NCBI RefSeq assembly: GCF_902729425.1
Contig: NZ_CACVCH010000049.1
Span: 1-64,000 of the forward strand
Source of the DNA: Magnetospirillum sp. SS-4
GTDB lineage: Bacteria; Pseudomonadota; Alphaproteobacteria; Rhodospirillales; Magnetospirillaceae
Length of the DNA stretch: 64,000 nucleotides
Direction: 5' to 3'
Positions within the stretch are counted from its first letter, which is position 1. The number at the start of each line of letters is the position of its first letter. The notes beneath the pieces are model-generated. The model had not been told where the DNA came from. It ran no database searches and saw only the letters and a program-made list of their open reading frames with translations. Both the position numbers and the translations under genes were made by a program. Below are positions 54,307 to 63,460 of the stretch, one piece after another.

Positions 54307-55338
54307 ATGCTCAGGAAGACCTTGACCGTCGCCGCCATCGCGGTTGCCGCCACCACCGTCGCCGGCGCCGCCCAGGCCCGCGACCAGCTCCGCATCGTCG
54401 GTTCGTCCACCGTCTACCCGTTCACCACCGCGGTGGCCGAGCAGTTCGGCAAGACCGGCAAGTTCAAGACCCCGGTGGTGGAAAGCACCGGCACCGGCGG
54501 CGGCATGAAGCTGTTCTGCGCCGGCATCGGCCCGGAACATCCCGACCTGACCAACGCTTCGCGCCGGATCAAGTCGTCCGAGGTCGAGATGTGCGCCAAG
54601 AACGGCGTCGCCGACATCGTCGAGATGAAGGTCGGCTATGACGGCATCGTGCTCGCCAATTCCAAGAAGGGCAAGGTGATCACCATCACCCGCGAGCAGG
54701 TGTACCTGGCCCTGGCCAAGGACATCGTCCAGGGCGGCAAGCTGGTACCCAATCCCTACACCACATGGAATCAGGTCGACCCGTCCCTGCCGTCGACGAA
54801 GATCGAGGTGCTGGGACCGCCGCCGACCTCCGGCACCCGTGACTCCTTCGCCGAGATGGTGATGGAGGGCGGCTGCAAGAAGAATGCCGCCCTGACGGGG
54901 CTGAAGCTCGACGAGAAGGCCCATGCCAAGGCCTGCATGACCGTCCGCGAGGACGGCGCCTATGTTGAAGCCGGCGAGAACGACAATCTGATCGTCCAGA
55001 AGCTGGACGCCAACCCGAATGCCTTCGGCGTGTTCGGCTACAGCTTCCTCGACCAGAATTCCGACAAGATCCAGGGCAGCCTGATCGATGGCGTGGCTCC
55101 CAGCTTCGAGACCGTCGCCTCGGGCAAGTACCCGGTGTCGCGCCCGCTGTTCGTCTACGCCAAGAAGGCCCATGTGGGCCAGATCCCCGGCGTGAAGGAG
55201 TTCCTGGCCGAGTACACCTCGGAAAAGGCCTGGGGCAAGTCCGGCTATCTCGGCGACAAGGGGCTGATCCCCATGGTCGACGCCGAGCGCAAGGACTGGG
55301 CCGCCAAAATCAATGGCCTTGAAAACCTGAAGATGTAA
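54307..55338 (+). CDS. pstS: Phosphate ABC transporter substrate-binding protein
   Basis: 343-residue periplasmic phosphate-binding protein. It has a signal peptide (MLRKTLTVAAIAVAATTVAGAAQA) and the Pi-binding signature IVGSSTVYPFTTAVAEQF, ESTGTGGGMKLFC and PPTSGTRDSFAE. A CGGAGG ribosome site (54297-54302) precedes ATG 54307; the frame extending to 54277 is less likely. It heads the pstSCAB-phoU-phoB operon behind a candidate Pho box. Confidence 0.95.
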   Translation: MLRKTLTVAAIAVAATTVAGAAQARDQLRIVGSSTVYPFTTAVAEQFGKTGKFKTPVVESTGTGGGMKLFCAGIGPEHPDLTNASRRIKSSEVEMCAKNGVADIVEMKVGYDGIVLANSKKGKVITITREQVYLALAKDIVQGGKLVPNPYTTWNQVDPSLPSTKIEVLGPPPTSGTRDSFAEMVMEGGCKKNAALTGLKLDEKAHAKACMTVREDGAYVEAGENDNLIVQKLDANPNAFGVFGYSFLDQNSDKIQGSLIDGVAPSFETVASGKYPVSRPLFVYAKKAHVGQIPGVKEFLAEYTSEKAWGKSGYLGDKGLIPMVDAERKDWAAKINGLENLKM

Positions 55339-55350
55339 TCCTCTCCGGCG

Positions 55351-55384
55351 GGGCGGCCATCGTCCGTCCGGACGATGGCCGCCC
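55351..55384 (+). terminator. Strong hairpin between pstS and pstC
   Basis: 16-bp perfect inverted repeat (55351-55366 with 55369-55384). It follows the pstS stop by 12 bp and has only a short T-poor tail. Such hairpins stabilise pstS mRNA or attenuate transcription, giving more PstS than PstC. Confidence 0.75.
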
Positions 55385-55422
55385 TTGCTCGTGCCTTTTC
55401 CCCGCTGATCCCCACGGATTTC

Positions 55423-56799
55423 ATGCAGCTTCTCATTCTGACCGCCGCCCTGGCCCTCCTCGTGGTCTTCGGTTACGCCAGCGGACAGCGCCGTGCCCTG
55501 GCCGTCGCCGGGGGCAACCCCCGCCTGCTCCATTCCCTGCCGCGCTATCACGGCCATTTCGTCGCCCTGTGGTGCGGCCTGCCCGCCCTGCTGGTGATCA
55601 CCGCATGGCTGGTGCTGGAGCCGACCCTGCTGCGCCTGCTGGTCACCAACGCCCTGCCCGCGGAAATGGCGGACCAGCCGGCCGAGCGTCTGGCGCTGTT
55701 CTACAACGAAATCCGCAACGTCGCCCGTCACGGCCATGCCGCCACCTCCGACGTGGTGGCCGATGCCGCCCGCCATTATGCCGGCCTGCGCCAGACCATG
55801 TTCATGGCGGTCGGGTCGCTGGCGCTGGCGCTGGCCATGGCCGGCGTCGTCTTCGCCCGCCGGCGCGTCAGCCCCGACATGCGTGCCCGCAACCGGGTCG
55901 AGCGGGTGGTGGCGGTGTTCCTGGTGGCGTCGTCGACGGTGGCGATCTTCACCACCATCGGCATCGTCTTGTCGCTGCTGTTCGAAACCCTGCGCTTCTT
56001 TCAGTTCGTTCCGGTGACCGAGTTTCTGTTCGGCACCTCGTGGAGCCCCCAGATCGCCATGCGCGCCGATCAGGTCGGCAGTTCGGGCGCCTTCGGCGCG
56101 GTGCCGCTGTTCGCCGGCACCTTGCTGATCGCCGGCATCGCCATGGTGGTGGCGGTTCCGTTGGGATTGCTGGCGGCCGTCTACATGGCCGAATACGCCC
56201 AGCCGCGCTTCCGTTCGGTGGTCAAGCCGCTGCTGGAGGTGCTGGCCGGCATTCCCACCGTGGTCTACGGCTTTTTCGCGGCGCTGACCGTCGCCCCGTT
56301 CGTGCGCGACGCCGGCGCCATGCTGGGCCTTTCGGTCGCGTCCGAAAGCGCCCTGGCCGCCGGCCTGGTGATGGGGATCATGATCATCCCCTTCGTTTCG
56401 TCGCTGTCCGACGACGTCATCACCGCCGTGCCGCGATCCCTGCGGGAAGGCGCCTACGGCCTGGGCGCCACCAAGTCGGAGACCATCAAGCAGGTGGTTC
56501 TGCCGGCGGCGCTGCCCGGCATCGTCGGCAGCATCCTGCTGGCGGCGTCCCGGGCCATCGGCGAGACCATGATCGTGGTGATGGCCGCCGGGCTGGCCGC
56601 CAATCTGACCGCCAATCCGCTGGAGGCGGTGACCACCGTCACCACCCAGATCGTCACCTTGCTGGTGGGCGACCAGGAATTCGACAGCCCCAAGACCCTG
56701 GCGGCCTTTGCCCTGGGGCTGGCGCTGTTCGTCATCACCCTGGGGCTTAACGCCATCGCCCTGTCCATCGTCAACAAATACCGGGAAAAATATGACTGA
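55423..56799 (+). CDS. pstC: Phosphate ABC transporter permease PstC
   Basis: 458-residue inner-membrane permease, longer than E. coli PstC (319) as usual for Alphaproteobacteria because of an N-terminal extension (residues 1-190) with extra membrane segments. The core permease has six helices, and the EAA-like loop LREGAYGLGATKSETIKQVVLPAALPGIVG, read in pieces. ATG 55423 is chosen; an ATG at 55375 lies in the 3' arm of the pstS-pstC hairpin. It overlaps pstA by 8 bp. Confidence 0.93.
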   Translation: MQLLILTAALALLVVFGYASGQRRALAVAGGNPRLLHSLPRYHGHFVALWCGLPALLVITAWLVLEPTLLRLLVTNALPAEMADQPAERLALFYNEIRNVARHGHAATSDVVADAARHYAGLRQTMFMAVGSLALALAMAGVVFARRRVSPDMRARNRVERVVAVFLVASSTVAIFTTIGIVLSLLFETLRFFQFVPVTEFLFGTSWSPQIAMRADQVGSSGAFGAVPLFAGTLLIAGIAMVVAVPLGLLAAVYMAEYAQPRFRSVVKPLLEVLAGIPTVVYGFFAALTVAPFVRDAGAMLGLSVASESALAAGLVMGIMIIPFVSSLSDDVITAVPRSLREGAYGLGATKSETIKQVVLPAALPGIVGSILLAASRAIGETMIVVMAAGLAANLTANPLEAVTTVTTQIVTLLVGDQEFDSPKTLAAFALGLALFVITLGLNAIALSIVNKYREKYD

Positions 56800-58105
56800 C
56801 ACCGCCCAGATGGCCGCCGCCTCCAGCGCCCGTCCCGCCGTCCAGATCATCGCCGCCCGGCTGAAGCGCCGGCATGCCGCCGAACGGCGTTTCCGGCGGA
56901 CCGGACTTGCTGCCGTGGTTGTATCGCTGGGGTTCCTGGCGATATTGCTGTTCACCATCCTGGGTAACGGATTGTCGGCGTTCTCGCAGACCTATGTCCG
57001 TCTGGACGTCACCCTGGACGCCGAGACCCTCGGCATCGGCGATCAGCGTTCGGCGGACGCCCTGGCCTCCGCCAACTATCAGGGCGTGGTCAAGGAGGCG
57101 CTGTACAAACGTTTCCCGTCGGTGCAGGGCCGGGTGGAAAAACGCGAGCTGGCCGGTCTGGTCTCGTCGGGCGCCGACACCGACCTGCGCCGTCTGCTGG
57201 CCGCCGACCCGGGCGCCGTCGGCACCACCCATACCCTGTGGCTGGTGGCCGACGATAATGTCGACATGGCCATGAAGGGCTATATCTCGCGCAAGCCGGG
57301 AGCCGACGGCAACCGCCTGAGCGATCGCCAGTTGGGCTGGCTGGCGGAACTGGAGGCCGAGGGCGCCGTCGTCAAGCGTTTCAACTCCATCCTGTTCAGT
57401 TCAGGCGATTCGCGCGAGCCGGAACAGGCGGGGCTTTGGGGCGCGGTGGTGGGATCGATCTATTCGCTGGCCATCACCTTGCTGGTGTCGTTTCCCCTGG
57501 GCGTCGCCACCGCCGTCTACCTGGAGGAATTCGCGCCCAAGAACCGCTGGACCCACCTGATCGAGGTCAACATCAACAATCTGGCGGCGGTGCCGTCGGT
57601 GGTGTTCGGCCTGCTGGGGCTGGCGGTATTCCTGAATTTCTTCGGCATGCCGCGCTCGGCGCCGCTGGTGGGCGGCCTGGTGCTGGCGCTGATCTGCCTG
57701 CCCACCATCATCATCGCCGGCCGTGCCGCCCTGAAGGCGGTGCCGCCCTCGATCCGCGAGGCCGCGACCGGGCTGGGCGCCTCCAGGCTCCAGGTGGTCA
57801 CCGACCATGTCCTGCCGCTGGCCATGCCCGGAATCCTGACCGGCACCATCCTCGGCATGGCCCACGCCCTGGGCGAGACCGCGCCGCTGTTGATGATCGG
57901 CATGGTCGCCTTCATCGTCGACATTCCCGCCTCTCCGCTCGATCCGTCGGCGGTGCTGCCGGTGCAGGTCTATCTGTGGGCCGATTCTCCCGAACGCGCC
58001 TTCGTCGAGCGCACCTCGGCGGCGATCATCGTGCTGCTGGTCTTTCTGGCGGTGATGAATCTGGGGGCCATCTGGCTCCGCAAGAAATTCGAACACCGGT
58101 GGTAG
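56792..58105 (+). CDS. pstA: Phosphate ABC transporter permease PstA
   Basis: 437-residue permease with an N-terminal DUF3333-type extension (about 30-200) characteristic of alphaproteobacterial PstA, then the six-helix permease core. The coupling loop is [29 protein letters not shown] (conserved EAA region, read in two parts). Membrane segments include [20 protein letters not shown] near the N-terminus. ATG 56792 overlaps pstC. Confidence 0.93.
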   Translation: MTDTAQMAAASSARPAVQIIAARLKRRHAAERRFRRTGLAAVVVSLGFLAILLFTILGNGLSAFSQTYVRLDVTLDAETLGIGDQRSADALASANYQGVVKEALYKRFPSVQGRVEKRELAGLVSSGADTDLRRLLAADPGAVGTTHTLWLVADDNVDMAMKGYISRKPGADGNRLSDRQLGWLAELEAEGAVVKRFNSILFSSGDSREPEQAGLWGAVVGSIYSLAITLLVSFPLGVATAVYLEEFAPKNRWTHLIEVNINNLAAVPSVVFGLLGLAVFLNFFGMPRSAPLVGGLVLALICLPTIIIAGRAALKAVPPSIREAATGLGASRLQVVTDHVLPLAMPGILTGTILGMAHALGETAPLLMIGMVAFIVDIPASPLDPSAVLPVQVYLWADSPERAFVERTSAAIIVLLVFLAVMNLGAIWLRKKFEHRW

Positions 58106-58110
58106 CCCAC

Positions 58111-58890
58111 ATGAACAAGATCGTGCCCCAGAACTCCTTCAAGATCATTGCCCGCGCCCTGTCCGTCCATTACGGCGAGAAGCAGGCGCTGCACCAGGTC
58201 GACCTGGATATCCGCGCCGGCGAGGTCACCGCCCTGATCGGGCCGTCGGGCTGCGGCAAGTCCACCTTCCTGCGCTGCATCAACCGCATGAACGATCTGG
58301 TGGATGGGGCCCGCGTCAGCGGCAGCCTGACCCTGGACGGCCAGGACATCTACGATCCCGCCGTCGACGTGGTGCAACTGCGCGCCCGCGTCGGCATGGT
58401 GTTCCAAAAGCCCAACCCGTTCCCAAAATCCATCTACGACAACGTCGCCTATGGGCCGCGCATCCACGGCATGGCCCGCGATCAGGCCGAGCTTGACGCC
58501 ATCGTCAACGGCAGCCTGGAAAAGGCCGGCCTGTGGGCCGAGGTCAAGGACCGGCTGGCCGATTCCGGGACCAGCCTGTCGGGCGGCCAGCAGCAGCGCC
58601 TGTGCATTGCCCGGGCGATCGCGGTCGAGCCCGAACTGATCTTGATGGACGAGCCGTGCTCGGCGCTGGACCCCATCGCCACCGCCAAGGTCGAGGAACT
58701 GATCGACGAACTGCGCGAGAACTACACCATCGTCATGGTGACCCATTCCATGCAGCAGGCGGCCCGGGTGTCGCAGCGCACCGCCTTTTTTCACATGGGC
58801 AAGCTGATCGAGGTCGGCGATACCGAGCAGGTGTTCACCAATCCACGCGAGCCCCTGACCCAGGGCTACATTACCGGCAGGTTCGGCTGA
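58111..58890 (+). CDS. pstB: Phosphate ABC transporter ATPase PstB
   Basis: 259-residue ABC ATPase powering phosphate import through PstCA. Walker A is GPSGCGKST, the Q-loop is VFQKPNPFP, the signature is LSGGQQQRL and Walker B is [13 protein letters not shown]. It begins 5 bp after the pstA stop and its own stop overlaps phoU, so the operon is coupled. Confidence 0.97.
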   Translation: MNKIVPQNSFKIIARALSVHYGEKQALHQVDLDIRAGEVTALIGPSGCGKSTFLRCINRMNDLVDGARVSGSLTLDGQDIYDPAVDVVQLRARVGMVFQKPNPFPKSIYDNVAYGPRIHGMARDQAELDAIVNGSLEKAGLWAEVKDRLADSGTSLSGGQQQRLCIARAIAVEPELILMDEPCSALDPIATAKVEELIDELRENYTIVMVTHSMQQAARVSQRTAFFHMGKLIEVGDTEQVFTNPREPLTQGYITGRFG

Positions 58891-59585
58891 TGAATGATCA
58901 TACGGTAAAGTCCTACGACGAGGAACTGGCCCACCTGTCCGGCCAGATCGTCCGCATGGGCGGCCTCGCCGAGGCGCAGTTCGCCGCCGCCATCCAGGCG
59001 CTGGCCCGGCGCGACCAGGAACTTGCCCGGCGGGTGGTGGACGGCGATTGCCGCATCGACGAACTGGATCACGATGTCCAGACCTTCGCGGTGCGGCTGC
59101 TGGCCCTGCGCCAGCCCATGGCCGGCGACCTGCGCCAGATCGTCGGGGCGCTGAACATCTCGGGCGAGATCGAGCGGATCGGCGATTACGCGGCCAATAT
59201 CGCCAAGCGCAGCAAGGTGCTGGACCAACTGCCGGTCTCGGTGCCGGTCGACGGCGTGGTGAGGCTGGGCGAACTGGTGCGCGGCCTGATCAAGGACATC
59301 ATCGACGCCTATGCCGACCGCGATGTCGACAAGGCGCTGCGGGTCTGGAGCCGCGACGAGGAGGTGGACGCCGCCTACAACACCGTCTTCGGCGATCTGA
59401 TCAAGGGTATGACCGCCGATTCCGGCGCCATCACCGCTTCGACCCACCTGCTGTTCATCGCCAAGAACATCGAGCGGATCGGCGATCACGCCACCAATAT
59501 CGCCGAGGCGCTGCATTACCAGATCATCGGGGTTCCGCCCCACGGCGAGCGCCCCAAGGGAAACACGGTGGGAGCCGGCGAATGA
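58890..59585 (+). CDS. phoU: Phosphate-signalling regulator PhoU
   Basis: 231-residue cytosolic protein of two three-helix PhoU repeats; metal-binding ExxxD-type segments occur in each repeat: ISGEIERIGDYAANIA and AKNIERIGDHATNIAEA. It represses Pho signalling when phosphate is ample, by bridging PstB and the PhoR kinase. The ATG overlaps the pstB stop and its stop overlaps phoB. Confidence 0.95.
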   Translation: MNDHTVKSYDEELAHLSGQIVRMGGLAEAQFAAAIQALARRDQELARRVVDGDCRIDELDHDVQTFAVRLLALRQPMAGDLRQIVGALNISGEIERIGDYAANIAKRSKVLDQLPVSVPVDGVVRLGELVRGLIKDIIDAYADRDVDKALRVWSRDEEVDAAYNTVFGDLIKGMTADSGAITASTHLLFIAKNIERIGDHATNIAEALHYQIIGVPPHGERPKGNTVGAGE

Positions 59586-60307
59586 GCGTCCGCGATACTA
59601 CGTCCGGCCAGGCGAGGCCGCTGATCCTCGTGGTCGAGGACGAGGCCTCGCTGGTCACCCTGCTGCGCTACAACCTGGAAAAGGAAGGCTATCGGGTGGC
59701 CGAGGCTGGCGACGGCGAAGAGGCGCTGACCGTGCTGGCCGAGCGCAAGCCCGATCTGGTGCTGCTGGACTGGATGCTGCCCACCCTGTCGGGAATCGAG
59801 GTCTGCCGCCAGATCCGGCGCAAGCCCGCCACCCGCGAGCTGCCGGTGATCATGCTGACCGCCAGGGGCGAGGAAGGCGACAAGATCAGGGGGCTCAACA
59901 CCGGCGCCGACGATTATCTCACCAAGCCGTTCTCGCTGCCCGAACTGACGGCCCGCATCCGCGCCCTGCTGCGCCGCGCCCAGCCGGTGGCCGAGAAGGG
60001 AACCCTGGCCTGGGGCGACGTCACCATGGACATGGCCGCCCATCGCGTCACCCGCGCCGGCAAGGCCATCCATCTCGGTCCCACCGAATTCCGCCTGCTC
60101 CAGTTCTTCATGCAACATCCCGGCACCGTGTTCTCGCGGGAGGAATTGCTGGACGCGGTGTGGGGGCCGGACATCTACGTGGAGCCGCGCACCGTCGACG
60201 TCCACATCCGACGCCTGCGCAAGGCCTTGCACTGCGATACCGAGACCGACATCATCCGCACCGTGCGCGCCGCCGGCTATGCGCTGGAGGCGGCCTCGGC
60301 GGCATAG
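59582..60307 (+). CDS. phoB: Phosphate regulon response regulator PhoB
   Basis: 241-residue OmpR-type regulator. The receiver domain has VVEDEASLV, phospho-acceptor Asp63 in DLVLLDWMLP, and KPF in DDYLTKPFSLPEL. The winged-helix DNA-binding domain has LGPTEFRLLQFFMQHPGTVFSREELLDAVWG and the recognition region TVDVHIRRLRKAL, in pieces. It activates the Pho regulon including, by inference, pstS upstream. PhoR, its kinase, is not in the window. Confidence 0.96.
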   Translation: MSVRDTTSGQARPLILVVEDEASLVTLLRYNLEKEGYRVAEAGDGEEALTVLAERKPDLVLLDWMLPTLSGIEVCRQIRRKPATRELPVIMLTARGEEGDKIRGLNTGADDYLTKPFSLPELTARIRALLRRAQPVAEKGTLAWGDVTMDMAAHRVTRAGKAIHLGPTEFRLLQFFMQHPGTVFSREELLDAVWGPDIYVEPRTVDVHIRRLRKALHCDTETDIIRTVRAAGYALEAASAA

Positions 60308-60397
60308 CCGCCCACGCGGCGGGCGAAGAGGTAGCGCTTGCGTCGAGGCCGGCGGCGGGAGCATGATGACCGGGAAAGCAACTCCGTGCGGCCCGCC

Positions 60398-60700
60398 ATG
60401 ATTTCCTCGGTTTCCCTGTCGTCCCTGGTCAGCGGTCTTGGAGTCCAGTCCCGCGTCGTCGAGACGGCGGCGGCCAATATCGCCAATGCGACCACCGGCG
60501 ATTACGAAAGCGCCCGGGGGCAAGTGGTGTCCAGGCCGCTGCAAGGGGCCGCCTATGTCCCTCTGCCGCCGGAAGGCGAGGTCGATCTGGGGCGCGAGGT
60601 GGTCAACCTGGCCCTGGCGAAGCACAGCTACACCGCCATGGCGCGGGCCTATTCCAGCATCGCCGAGACCGAGAAGCGGGGCCTCGACGCCCTGGCCTGA
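60398..60700 (+). CDS. Small flagellar basal-body rod-like protein
   Basis: 100-residue protein resembling the FlgB/FlgC/FlgG rod-hook family in its terminal regions. The N-terminal motif VVETAAANIANATTGDYES resembles the ANNIAN signature, and the C-terminal segment VDLGREVVNLALAKHSYTAMARAYSS is like the rod protein C-terminal helix. It lacks the central domain, being much shorter than FlgC (about 135). ATG 60398 (MISSVSLSS) begins it. It stands alone between phoB and the aminomutase gene, away from any flagellar cluster seen here. Confidence 0.72.
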   Translation: MISSVSLSSLVSGLGVQSRVVETAAANIANATTGDYESARGQVVSRPLQGAAYVPLPPEGEVDLGREVVNLALAKHSYTAMARAYSSIAETEKRGLDALA

Positions 60701-60711
60701 GGGAATGTTCA

Positions 60712-61749
60712 TTGTCGCGTCCGACCACCTTGCGCAGTGCCGGCGACCTGATCGCCGCCGGCCTGATCGATGCCGCCGACGCAGCCGCCATCCAGCAGGT
60801 CGCCGCCCGCTATGCGGTGGCGGTGACGCCGGCCGTGGCCGGCCTGATGGATGCGGCCGACCCCGATGATCCCATCGCCCGGCAATATCTTCCAAGCCCG
60901 GCCGAACTGACGTCGACGGCCGGGGAACGGAACGACCCCATCGGCGACGCCGCCCACTCGCCGGTCAAGGGGGTGGTTCACCGCTATCCCGACCGGGTGC
61001 TGCTGACGCCGGTCCTGGCCTGTCCGGTCTATTGCCGGTTCTGCTTTCGCCGCGCCAGGGTCGGGCAGGGGGAAAGCGCCCTGTCGGAGGCCGAGATCGA
61101 GGCGGCGCTGGGCTACGTTTCCGCCCGTCCCGAATTGCGCGAGGTCATCGTCACCGGCGGCGACCCCCTGATGCTGGGGGCGCCAAGGATCGCCGCCCTG
61201 CTGGCGCGGCTGTCGGCGATTCCCCACCTGGAGGTGGCGCGCTTCCATTCGCGGATTCCAGTGGCCGATCCCGACCGGATCACCGAGGCGATGGCGGCGG
61301 CGTTGCGGCCGCCACCGGGGGCGGCCCTGGCGGTCTGGCTGGCGGTTCACGTCAACCATCCGCGCGAATTGTCCGCCCCGGCCCGCGCCGCCATCGCCCG
61401 GCTGGCCGATGCCGGCCTGCCGCTGGTGTCGCAGACGGTGCTGCTGAAAGGGGTCAACGACAGCGTCGGGGTGCTGGAGGACCTGATGCGGGCACTGGTG
61501 CGCAACCGCATCCGTCCCTATTACCTGCACCATCCCGATCTGGCGCCGGGAACCGGCCATTTCCGCCCGACCGTCGCCGAGGGCCGGCACCTGATGCGGC
61601 AATTGCGCGGGCGTCTGTCGGGGCTGGCCCAGCCGACCTACGTCCTGGATATTCCGGGGGGGCTGGGCAAGGTTCCGGTGGGGCCGGATTACTGGGATGG
61701 GGATGGGGTCACGGATTCCCGAGGCCGCCGCCATCCCTACCGGGGATAG
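60712..61749 (+). CDS. Lysine 2,3-aminomutase family radical SAM enzyme
   Basis: 345-residue radical SAM/PLP enzyme of the KamA/EpmB family. The radical SAM cluster motif is CPVYCRFC (Cys104, Cys108, Cys111); the PLP Lys is in IPGGLGKVP. The length fits EpmB (342) better than catabolic KamA (about 416), which has a C-terminal zinc segment. EpmB isomerises lysine for modification of elongation factor P; no epmA or efp is adjacent, so the role remains inferred. TTG 60712 with GAGGGA 8 bp upstream is the likely start. Confidence 0.85.
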   Translation: MSRPTTLRSAGDLIAAGLIDAADAAAIQQVAARYAVAVTPAVAGLMDAADPDDPIARQYLPSPAELTSTAGERNDPIGDAAHSPVKGVVHRYPDRVLLTPVLACPVYCRFCFRRARVGQGESALSEAEIEAALGYVSARPELREVIVTGGDPLMLGAPRIAALLARLSAIPHLEVARFHSRIPVADPDRITEAMAAALRPPPGAALAVWLAVHVNHPRELSAPARAAIARLADAGLPLVSQTVLLKGVNDSVGVLEDLMRALVRNRIRPYYLHHPDLAPGTGHFRPTVAEGRHLMRQLRGRLSGLAQPTYVLDIPGGLGKVPVGPDYWDGDGVTDSRGRRHPYRG

Positions 61750-61758
61750 GGACGCGGC

Positions 61759-63306
61759 TTACCGGCTGGTATTCCAGAAATCGTCCCTGGCGGCCATCAG
61801 GCCGCGGACCTGCTGCATCATGGCGTCGTTCGGGGCCTGCGGCGAGGCGACGGTCGCCGGGGCCGGGGCCGGGGTCGGGACCTGGGGCGGGGGTGGGGCG
61901 AGCCGGGCCGTCGGCGACAGGGTATGGGGCGCCATCCGGTCGGCGGCCCCGGCCGGCGACAGGTTGGGGGCGGAGGCGGGGGTGGCGCGGGCGAGGCTCT
62001 CGACCTCCAGGCGGCCCATCCCCGACAGCAATTCGTACGCCGCCTGATACATGTCGTAATAGGCGCCGGTATAGGCGATGCGGGCCTCGTTGATCTTGGT
62101 TTCCTCGTCGAGGACTTCCTGAACGGTGGCCTTGCCGGCCTCGCGCTTCTTCCTCTGGGCTTCCCAGACCTCCTCGGCCAGGATGGCGGCGTTCTCCAGC
62201 AGGTCGAGACGCTGGCGGGCGGTTTGCAGCTTGTGCCAGGCGATGCGCACCGCTTCCGAGATCTTGCGGCTGGTATAGGCGCGGTTGTCCTTGCTGGCGG
62301 CGTGATCCCACGATGCCTGGGCGACGGCCGCGTCGGTCTTGAAGCCGGAGAACAGTTCCCAGTTGGCGACCAGCAGCACCGACCAGTCCCGGCGGGAGCC
62401 GATGACGGCGTTCTTGCCGTTCTCGTAATCGGCCTTGCCGACCAGATCGAGGGTCGGCCAGTAGCCGGCCTCGGCGACGCGGCGCTTGTCGTCGGTGAGA
62501 TCGATGGTCCTGGTGGCGGAAAACAGCGACGGATTCTCGCGCTCGGCGGTGTCCAGGCTGTCCTCGACGGTTTCGGGGATGAGATCCATGGGCAGCGGCG
62601 GATCGGTCAGCGAGGCCACGTCCGGGCTGTGGCCGAACACCTGGGTATAGCGGGCGACGGCGGCCTGGAAGGCGCCCTCGTAATTGACCCGCCGTTCCTT
62701 GGCGATCTGAAGCCGCTGCTTGGCCGCCAGCACGTCCGAGGCGATGCCGGCCCCCTTCTGGACCCGCTCGTCCTCCAGGTTCAGTTGTTCGGTCACCTTG
62801 CGCTCGTTCTCGCGCGACAGCGCCACCAGCTTGGTCTGGCGCAGGATCTCCAGATAGGCGATGGCGCCTTCCAGCAAGGTGGTCTGGCGGGTGGAACGCA
62901 GGTCCGACCCCGAGATCTCGTGACTGGTCCGGGCGGCGTCGACGGCGGCGCTGGTCTTGAACCCGTCGAACAGCTTCTGGGTGACGGTCAGGCTGCTGGT
63001 GTGGCGCTTGTCGAAAAAGGCCTTGCCCTGGGTCAGGCGGCGGTCCGGGCTGTCGATGTATTCGTGGCCCTGGTCGCCGCTGAGCTTGGCCGAGGGCAGA
63101 TAATCGCCGCGGGCGCCGCGGATGGCTTCCTCGGCCGAATTGACCGCCTTGGCCTTGGCCTGGATCTGGGGATGGTTGGCGACAAGGTCGCGCATTTCCT
63201 CGTCAAGCGAGGCGGCGACGCCGACATTCGGCACGGCCGAGGCCAGGACGGCCACGGCGATACCGGCGATCAAGCCTGCATTCTTTCGGGAGGTTCCCAA
63301 AAACAC
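61759..63306 (-). CDS. TolC family outer-membrane protein
   Basis: 515-residue (from GTG 63306) TolC-family channel. A signal peptide (AGLIAGIAVAVLASAVPNVGVAA) is followed by two homologous halves, each with amphipathic helices and beta strands: first half HTSSLTVTQKLFDGFKTSAAVDAA, second half WSVLLVANWELFSGFKTDAAVAQA, the classic TolC pattern. The C-terminal ~90 residues are Pro/Ala-rich (APPPPQVPTPAPAPATV) and unusual. No inner-membrane pump or fusion protein is adjacent; the start (GTG 63306, or GTG 63345) is uncertain. Confidence 0.87.
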   Translation of the reverse strand: MFLGTSRKNAGLIAGIAVAVLASAVPNVGVAASLDEEMRDLVANHPQIQAKAKAVNSAEEAIRGARGDYLPSAKLSGDQGHEYIDSPDRRLTQGKAFFDKRHTSSLTVTQKLFDGFKTSAAVDAARTSHEISGSDLRSTRQTTLLEGAIAYLEILRQTKLVALSRENERKVTEQLNLEDERVQKGAGIASDVLAAKQRLQIAKERRVNYEGAFQAAVARYTQVFGHSPDVASLTDPPLPMDLIPETVEDSLDTAERENPSLFSATRTIDLTDDKRRVAEAGYWPTLDLVGKADYENGKNAVIGSRRDWSVLLVANWELFSGFKTDAAVAQASWDHAASKDNRAYTSRKISEAVRIAWHKLQTARQRLDLLENAAILAEEVWEAQRKKREAGKATVQEVLDEETKINEARIAYTGAYYDMYQAAYELLSGMGRLEVESLARATPASAPNLSPAGAADRMAPHTLSPTARLAPPPPQVPTPAPAPATVASPQAPNDAMMQQVRGLMAARDDFWNTSR

Positions 63307-63460
63307 TACCCCTACTGGCCCCCATCCTAGGCATCCGATATACACCGGATTATCCCGCTTGTGAACCTCTTGAGCGAAGTTAACCCGGTGTTGAAGAAAT
63401 ACTTCTTACCACTATGATCGTTAAAAGTTTCCGGGGCGTTGACGAAAACGGGGAATAGCC

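Noticed and set aside
54256-56958. 900-codon open frame on the minus strand across pstS-pstC
   Set aside because: Antisense to pstSC with low-complexity composition and no recognisable domain.
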